From positions 1-6,560 of the forward strand of contig CANGRN010000083.1 in assembly GCA_947455695.1 (NCBI GenBank): a DNA stretch of 6,560 nt. The letters are read 5' to 3'. Under the pieces are notes generated by a model, which ran no database searches, had not been told where the DNA came from, and was given only the letters and a program-made list of their open reading frames with translations. Numbering within the stretch: position 1 is the first letter of the stretch; the number at the start of each line of letters is the position of its first letter. The translations under genes were made by a program, and so were the position numbers. Source of the DNA: Alphaproteobacteria bacterium. GTDB taxonomy: Bacteria; Pseudomonadota; Alphaproteobacteria; Micropepsales; Micropepsaceae. Below are positions 6,127 through 6,560 of this stretch, piece by piece.

Positions 6127-6560
6127 ATGACCGCCCCCAACAGCGTCAAATTCCACCGCGTGCTGACAGCCAAGCCGGAAAAGGTCTATCGCGCCTTCCT
6201 GGATGCGCAGGCACTTGCCAAATGGCTGCCGCCCTACGGCTTCACCTGCAAGGTCGATCACCTGGATGCGAAAGTCGGCGGCACCTTCCGCATGTCCTTC
6301 ACCAATTTCTCGACCGGCAGCAGCCATGCCTTTGGCGGGGAATATCTGGAGCTGATTCCGGGCGAGCGCATCCGCTACACCGATCGCTTCGACGACCCCA
6401 ACCTGCCCGGCGTCATGAATGTGACGGTGCAGCTGAAGGCCGTTTCGGTGGGCACCGAAATCCATATCGAGCAGGCGAACATCCCTGCGATGATCCCGGT
6501 GGAAGCCTGTTACCTGGGCTGGCAGCAGTCGCTGCTGCAGCTTGCCAAGGTGGTCGAGCC
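6127..6560 (+). CDS. SRPBCC / AHSA1-like protein (3'-truncated by window edge)
   Basis: The frame is open from the ATG at 6127 to the window end, giving 144 complete residues plus two bases of a proline codon. It begins with a VKFHRVLTAKPEKVYRAF strand-helix pattern (residues 7-24), then KWLPPYGFTC (32-41) and GGTFRMSF (51-58). The strands around EYLELIPGERIRYTDRF follow, and the final helix is GWQQSLLQLAKVVE (131-144). This is the helix-grip fold of the SRPBCC superfamily, in the branch named after activator of Hsp90 ATPase homolog 1. Bacterial members are usually about 145-160 residues, so only a few residues should be missing. They are small cytoplasmic proteins with a hydrophobic ligand cavity, and most have no assigned function. 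Nothing visible here proves a ligand or a chaperone role. It is transcribed away from the transporter gene and has its own ribosome site. Confidence 0.88.
   Translation, partial: MTAPNSVKFHRVLTAKPEKVYRAFLDAQALAKWLPPYGFTCKVDHLDAKVGGTFRMSFTNFSTGSSHAFGGEYLELIPGERIRYTDRFDDPNLPGVMNVTVQLKAVSVGTEIHIEQANIPAMIPVEACYLGWQQSLLQLAKVVE

Noticed and set aside
5937..6173. 79-residue N-terminal extension of the transporter with a hydrophobic stretch
   Set aside because: It would overlap the divergent SRPBCC gene and its ribosome site. The ATG at 5936 has its own AGGAA and gives a normal-length family member starting just before helix 1.
1..6560. A novel defence, mobile or RNA-based system
   Set aside because: Every large region is explained by known SUF genes, a transporter and an SRPBCC protein. 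No repeats, transposase, integrase, tRNA-like structure or array was seen.

Overview
The window holds most of a SUF iron-sulfur cluster assembly operon on the + strand, a convergent sugar-acid-type transporter gene on the - strand, and the start of a divergent SRPBCC/AHSA1 gene at the right edge. The high GC content, the G/C-ending codons, the tightly packed gene chain and the order sufB-C-D-S-U-T-A suggest an alphaproteobacterium, probably free-living. This assignment rests on gene order and protein style; no 16S or other marker is present.

Bases 1-4695: the 3' end of sufB, then complete sufC, sufD, sufS, a sufU-type scaffold or sulfur-transfer gene, a sufT-type DUF59/MIP18 gene, and an A-type carrier gene (sufA). 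All point the same way. Three junctions are 4-base ATGA overlaps, one is a 1-base TGATG overlap, and two have gaps of 2 and 10 bases. The region therefore reads as one transcript with coupled translation. The regulator and promoter must lie upstream of the window. In the pathway, SufS takes sulfur from cysteine. SufU probably accepts the persulfide, since no SufE gene is seen here. The SufB-SufC-SufD complex builds the cluster using ATP. SufA carries it to client proteins, and SufT helps cluster maturation.

Bases 4692-5936 (- strand): a 12-helix major facilitator transporter of the anion:cation symporter (DgoT/ExuT-like) group. Its stop codon is interleaved with the sufA stop in a shared CTAG, so the two genes converge with no intergenic space.

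Bases 5937-6126: a divergent intergenic region of 190 bases with some small inverted repeats but no convincing promoter. Bases 6127-6560: an SRPBCC/AHSA1-like protein, cut by the window edge only a few residues before its expected end.

I see no RNA genes, insertion sequences, CRISPR arrays or phage genes. The SUF machinery is a known system. The most informative detail is the pairing of a SufU-type protein with a SufS that has a histidine where Bacillus SufS has its zinc-swapping ligand.
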